A DNA stretch of 64,000 nt. Origin: DATBLY01 sp963705545 (lineage in GTDB: Bacteria; Actinomycetota; UBA4738; HRBIN12). The notes beneath the pieces are model-generated. The model was not told the origin of the DNA. It saw only the letters and a list, made by a program, of their open reading frames with translations, and made no database searches. Position 1 is the first letter of the stretch; each line of letters opens with the position of its first letter. The DNA is taken from contig CAVPJX010000001.1 of assembly GCA_963705545.1 (NCBI GenBank), positions 1,426,001 to 1,490,000 of the forward strand. The letters are read 5' to 3'. Positions 60,771-64,000 of this stretch are shown here, in pieces. A program made the position numbers and the translations under genes.

Positions 60771-61595
60771 GTGGGCGGGGGGCTCGGGATCGGGCGGCGC
60801 CATCCCTATCCCCCAGGCGTCGGCTCCACCATCGACGACCACGGTGGTCCCGGTGATGTACCCGCCGCCGGCCGACGCCAGGAAGGCGATCGTCGCGGCG
60901 ACCTCCTCCGGCGAACCCGCTCGTCGCATCGGGACCTGCGCGGCGAACGCGTCCACGACGTCCTGGCCGCCGTACTGCAACACCCCCTCGGTCTGGATCA
61001 ACCCCGCGGCGATGCACACGGCCCGGATCCCGTACTTCGACCACTCGAGCGCGATCCCCGACGCGAACGTCTCGAGCGCCGATCGCGCCATCGACGCGTG
61101 CACCATCGACGGCATCCCGCGTCGAGGACTGAACCCCAGGAACGCGATGAACCCGGATCGCTGCGGGATCATCCAACGCGACGCGACCCGCTCGGTCACG
61201 TCGAACGACCCGTCCACGTTCAGGCGATGGACCGCGCGGAGCCCTTTGAGCGGGATGTCCTCGAGTGGCGCCGCGAACTGCCCCCCGGCGTTGTTCACCA
61301 GGATGTCGACCCGTCCGAACCGCTCGTCGATCAGGTCCAGGAACGCGGCCACCTGATCCGGCTCGCGGACGTCCGTCTGAACGGCGAGGCAGTCCGACCC
61401 ACCGGCGACGATCTCGTCGCGGACCGCCTCGAGGGGCTCGGCCCGCCTCCCGCAGATCGCGACCGACGCGCCCGTAGCCGCCAGCTCGCGAGCCGTGGCG
61501 CGGCCGATGCCCGTGCCCCCGCCGGTCACGATCGCCACCCGGTCCGCGTTCGCGTCCGGGGCCAGGGGCGATCGGAAGGGGCGGCGGTCGATCAC
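60768..61595 (-). CDS. Short-chain dehydrogenase/reductase lacking the usual catalytic Tyr
   Basis: This 275-residue SDR has the cofactor motif TGGGTGIGRA, NNAGG (NNAG motif), and a late INTEG-like LIQTEGV. At the usual YxxxK site it reads HASMARSAL, so both Tyr and Lys of the common active site are changed, as in the 2,4-dienoyl-CoA reductase branch (Tyr absent), but with Arg for Lys. A reductase acting on enoyl-CoA-like substrates is possible. The GTG at 61595 is used. Confidence 0.87.
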   Translation of the reverse strand: MIDRRPFRSPLAPDANADRVAIVTGGGTGIGRATARELAATGASVAICGRRAEPLEAVRDEIVAGGSDCLAVQTDVREPDQVAAFLDLIDERFGRVDILVNNAGGQFAAPLEDIPLKGLRAVHRLNVDGSFDVTERVASRWMIPQRSGFIAFLGFSPRRGMPSMVHASMARSALETFASGIALEWSKYGIRAVCIAAGLIQTEGVLQYGGQDVVDAFAAQVPMRRAGSPEEVAATIAFLASAGGGYITGTTVVVDGGADAWGIGMAPPDPEPPAH

Positions 61596-61649
61596 ACCGA
61601 CGAGTATGCCGGACGACGTGGTCCGCGGGTTCGCGACGATACTCGTAGG

Positions 61650-61892
61650 ATGAGTGGGATGGGATGGCTGCTCCTGATCCTCGTCCTGATCGCCGCGGCG
61701 TTCGGCGTGCTCGGCGCCGTGATCAAGGCCACGGTGTTCGTCGTGCTGACGATCATCTTCGTGGTGCTTACGTTCGCGGTGATCGCGTACCTCGTCTTCA
61801 AGCAGCAGGCGCAGAAGATGCAGGAGCAGTTCGAGCGCCGGCTGCAGCCGCCGAAGACCGACTATCCGCCCGGACGCGACGACCGCTACTGA
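61650..61892 (+). CDS. Small membrane protein
   Basis: This 80-residue protein has two close hydrophobic helices (about 5-25 and 28-48) and a basic amphipathic end (KQQAQKMQEQFERRLQPP). No ribosome binding site is seen, and GATACT lies 6 bp before the ATG, so it may be leaderless. Similar small proteins are common in actinobacteria; function unknown. The end overlaps the next gene by 7 bp (convergent). Confidence 0.6.
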   Translation: MSGMGWLLLILVLIAAAFGVLGAVIKATVFVVLTIIFVVLTFAVIAYLVFKQQAQKMQEQFERRLQPPKTDYPPGRDDRY

Positions 61893-62086
61893 TCCGGGGC
61901 GGGCGCCCCCGGGTGCTGTTTGAGGAACCGCGCGAGCTCCAGCACACGCTCGCGATCCTCGGGTGCGAGCGGGGCGAGTAGCGCACGGAGCTCCTCAACC
62001 GAGGCCAGCAGCAGGCGGGTCTCCTGCAGGTCGGGGTCCTCGTCCCACTCGGAGCCCGTCTCGGGTCCCTCCGTATCGTCGCCCAT
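61886..62086 (-). CDS. Small acidic hypothetical protein
   Basis: This 66-residue protein has an acidic start (DDTEGPETGSEWDEDPD) and a leucine-rich helix (EELRALLAPLAPEDRERVLEL). No family recognised. It fits the gap between neighbours and has normal codon use, so it is probably real, but this is not certain. Confidence 0.5.
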   Translation of the reverse strand: MGDDTEGPETGSEWDEDPDLQETRLLLASVEELRALLAPLAPEDRERVLELARFLKQHPGAPAPDQ

Positions 62087-62153
62087 AACCCGGATGGAAC
62101 CACATCCGCCGGTCGCTTGGGAGCCTCCCGGGCGAGAACGGGTGCCGAAGCCG

Positions 62154-62567
62154 TCAGGCGCTTGGATCCTCTCGTCGCCACCCAGCCACGAACCACACGG
62201 TTCCTCGACCGATCAACAGGAACGTCAGCGTGAACAGCATCGAGACCGCGAGGAACGCGAGGAAGCGTCCCGGCTCGTCGGGGGACCCGACGATCAGCGA
62301 CCGTACCGCCACGCCGGCGGGGACCGCCACGAGCCAGGTCCGGAGCAGCGGGGCGAGCCCTCGGCGTCGATACAGGCGCAGGAGGATCGCCGCGCCGAAC
62401 CAGGCCGCCAGCAACGGGATCGCGTTCCGGAGGAAGATCGCGAGCTGCGACGCCTCCTGATGTCGCTCCATCCCCACCAGGACGAACACGATCAGCGCGA
62501 GGGCGTCGGACACGACGAGCGCGGGCGTGGAGAGCGGTTCCGTGTCTCGCCGGGCAGCGGCTCGCAT
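62154..62567 (-). CDS. DUF3054-like membrane protein
   Basis: This 137-residue protein has four hydrophobic helices, with FVLVGMERHQEAS in the first loop, a LLAAWFGAAILLRL helix, and WLVAVPAGVAVRSLI. This order fits DUF3054, a family of actinobacterial and archaeal membrane proteins without known function. It is divergent from alkD by 34 bp. Confidence 0.7.
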   Translation of the reverse strand: MRAAARRDTEPLSTPALVVSDALALIVFVLVGMERHQEASQLAIFLRNAIPLLAAWFGAAILLRLYRRRGLAPLLRTWLVAVPAGVAVRSLIVGSPDEPGRFLAFLAVSMLFTLTFLLIGRGTVWFVAGWRREDPSA

Positions 62568-62601
62568 CGCCTCATCATCTCAAGCGCCGTACGCTCGCCG
62601 C

Positions 62602-63339
62602 ATGTCGACGTACTCATCGTCGAAGCGTGACCCGGAAGGCTCGCCCGCGCCCGCGACCACCAGGGCGGGTACCCTGCTGGGGGAGCTCCGAGGCGTCGCC
62701 GATCCGACGCGTCTGCCGGGCATGGCGCGCGTCAGGATCACGATCGATCGCGCGCTCGGCGTCCCGATCCCCACGCTCCGACGGATCGCCCGCGTGCATC
62801 GCGGCGATCATGCGCTAGCGATCGCGCTGTGGGACTCGGGCGTGCACGAAGCGCGGATCCTCGCCTCCATGATCGACGACCCCGCCCGGGTGACGGCCGA
62901 GCAGATGGAGGCCTGGGCCGTCGCGTTCGACTCGTGGGACGTGTGCGACCAGGTGACCGGCAACCTGTTCACGCGCACGGCCGACCCGCTCCGGACCGCG
63001 CGCGCGTGGACCGCCCGCCCCGAGCCGTTCGTCCGTCGAGCCGGGTTCGCGATGATCGCAGAGCTGGCCCACCGCGATCGCGCGTCGAGCGACGCGGTAT
63101 GGGAGCGGCAGCTCCCCCTGATCCGGCGAGCGGCGACCGACGAGCGCAACGTCGTGAAGAAGGCGGTGAGCTGGGCGCTCCGGCAGATCGGGAAGCGGAA
63201 CCTGTACCTCAACGGCCGGGCGATCGCTCAGGCGGAGGCGCTCCTCACCCTCGATGCTCGGAGCGCGCGTTGGATCGCACGGGACGCCCTCCGCGAGCTT
63301 CGGAGCGACGCCGTCCGGTCGAGGCTCCGCGAGGACTAG
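62602..63339 (+). CDS. DNA alkylation repair protein (AlkD-like)
   Basis: This 245-residue all-helical HEAT-like protein has the AlkD sequence pattern: MARVRITIDRALGVPIPTLR, LWDSGVHEARILASMIDDP, FDSWDVCDQVTGNLF and NVVKKAVSWALRQIGKRN, including the Trp/Asp residues that contact flipped alkylated bases. It probably removes or handles alkylated bases. TACGCT lies 6 bp before the ATG (leaderless). The stop overlaps ridA by 4 bp (convergent). Confidence 0.9.
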   Translation: MSTYSSSKRDPEGSPAPATTRAGTLLGELRGVADPTRLPGMARVRITIDRALGVPIPTLRRIARVHRGDHALAIALWDSGVHEARILASMIDDPARVTAEQMEAWAVAFDSWDVCDQVTGNLFTRTADPLRTARAWTARPEPFVRRAGFAMIAELAHRDRASSDAVWERQLPLIRRAATDERNVVKKAVSWALRQIGKRNLYLNGRAIAQAEALLTLDARSARWIARDALRELRSDAVRSRLRED

Positions 63340-63731
63340 CCCGCTGCGGAGCCGAGCACCGCCTCGGCCTCGAACTCGACCTTCCAACGTGGGTCCAGGA
63401 ACCCCGCCACGACGACCATGGTCGAGGCGGGACGGACGGTGCCGAAGACGGCGCCGAGCCTGGCCGCAACCGACTCCCAGTCGGACGCGTCGGTGAGGTA
63501 CGTCCGGGTCCGCACCACGTCGCCCCAGGTCGCACCCGCCGACTCCAACGCGGCCGCGACGATCTCGAGGCACCGGGCGATCTGCTCGCCCGGATCGGGA
63601 TCGACCTCGCCGTCCGGGCGGATCGGCGCGGTGCCGGACACGAGGACCCGGTCTCCGACGCGGATCGCGCGGCTGAAGCCGATCACCGGTTCGAACGGGG
63701 AACCCGACGAGATCAGCCGACGTTCGGTCAC
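63336..63731 (-). CDS. RidA-family protein
   Basis: This 131-residue protein has the RidA (YjgF/YER057c) pattern: GFSRAIRVGDRVLVSGTAP, QIARCLEIVAAALESAGAT, DVVRTRTYLTD and the conserved Arg at RPASTMVVV near the end. RidA proteins hydrolyse reactive enamine/imine intermediates; this subgroup has variable substrates. It is downstream of the mmpL terminator. Confidence 0.9.
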   Translation of the reverse strand: MTERRLISSGSPFEPVIGFSRAIRVGDRVLVSGTAPIRPDGEVDPDPGEQIARCLEIVAAALESAGATWGDVVRTRTYLTDASDWESVAARLGAVFGTVRPASTMVVVAGFLDPRWKVEFEAEAVLGSAAG

Positions 63732-63751
63732 GACGGCACCCTAGACGAGGA

Positions 63752-63785
63752 ACGGACCGGGGAGCGCGGGCGCTCCCCGGTCCGT
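63752..63785 (-). terminator. Strong terminator of the MMPL gene
   Basis: ACGGACCGGGGAGCG and its complement form a perfect 15-bp stem around a 4-base loop, 15 bp past the MMPL stop. The sequence after it on the minus strand begins TCCTCGTCTAG, a weak T-rich tail. Confidence 0.75.
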
Positions 63786-63799
63786 CGCGTGACGTCCGG

Positions 63800-64000
63800 C
63801 TACTGTTGCTCCCGGGCCTCGACCAGCTCGGCAGGCGAGTCCGGCACCGAGAGCGTGTGCGCGGCCTCGTGTCCCTCCACGTCGAGCTTCGGCAGCCACT
63901 GCAGCCACTTCGGCAGATACCAATTGCGGTCCCCGAGCAGCTTCATGGCTGAAGGGACCAGGATCGATCGCACGACCGTGGCATCGAGGAACACGGCCAC
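63800..64000 (-). CDS. MMPL family transporter, C-terminal end (partial)
   Basis: The frame is open at the window edge. The 66 residues include AVFLDATVVRSILVPSAMKL and WYLPKWLQWLPKLDVEGHE, the end of an MMPL/RND-type protein, which export lipids or drugs. The Phe-Leu-Asp-Ala-Thr-Val-Val-Arg segment is diagnostic of the last membrane bundle. The rest lies beyond the window. Confidence 0.85.
   Translation of the reverse strand: MAVFLDATVVRSILVPSAMKLLGDRNWYLPKWLQWLPKLDVEGHEAAHTLSVPDSPAELVEAREQQ

Noticed and set aside
1..64000. Mobile elements, prophage or genomic island
   Set aside because: No transposase, integrase, phage structural gene, tRNA target or long flanking repeat was found. Base composition looks even throughout.

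Overview
The window is high-GC DNA (about 70 % by eye) with GTG and TTG starts, many 4-bp ATGA/GTGA gene overlaps, and a DUF5318 gene next to a class A penicillin-binding protein. F420-type and ECF-sigma genes are also present. Together these point to an uncultured Actinomycetota lineage; the class cannot be fixed from sequence alone. Genes are packed on both strands. I see no tRNA, rRNA, IS element, phage gene or CRISPR array.

Layout: 0-14.5 kb is mostly housekeeping. It holds a PIG-V-like membrane protein with a broken frame, a NarL-type regulator and its kinase, a PBP with a collagen-like tail, DUF5318, cupin and DUF983 proteins, an ArsR/AHSA1 pair divergent from clpP, a dipeptidase, and an ECF sigma / anti-sigma / fibronectin-domain operon whose anti-sigma carries 13 tandem 21-bp repeats. 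14.5-23.1 kb is a six-gene translationally coupled operon: FAD subunit, fused FeS-molybdenum hydroxylase, 6-hydroxynicotinate reductase, UPF0280, AA_synth and an enamidase-like amidohydrolase. A HpcH/HpaI aldolase is divergent to it. The set resembles the reductive nicotinate (N-heterocycle) route. 23-32 kb has secreted repeat proteins (IPT/TIG, RTX), an LLM oxidoreductase, ArfB and an ABC-2 exporter. 32-41 kb holds assorted metabolic enzymes and a GH9 lipoprotein.

41.4-50.7 kb is the second pathway-like block. It contains an IclR regulator, a DmdA-like tetrahydrofolate-dependent demethylase and a MetF-like reductase. Next to them are a ProU/OpuA-type quaternary-amine ABC transporter and a choline-dehydrogenase-like GMC oxidoreductase. 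The simplest reading is uptake of choline, betaine or DMSP, oxidation of choline, and transfer of a methyl group to folate followed by its oxidation. 50.7-60 kb has a DMT transporter, an acyl-CoA synthetase (NDP-forming), an enoyl-CoA hydratase, a polyamine-type ABC transporter and an MFS protein. 60-64 kb has an aldehyde dehydrogenase ruin, an SDR, small membrane proteins, AlkD, RidA and the end of an MMPL transporter.

At least seven genes are interrupted by one-base indels, several of them in G/C runs, while the protein sequence on both sides reads well. This looks more like draft-assembly error than gene decay and should be kept in mind when using the coordinates. Two aldehyde dehydrogenase remnants, by contrast, look truly degenerate.
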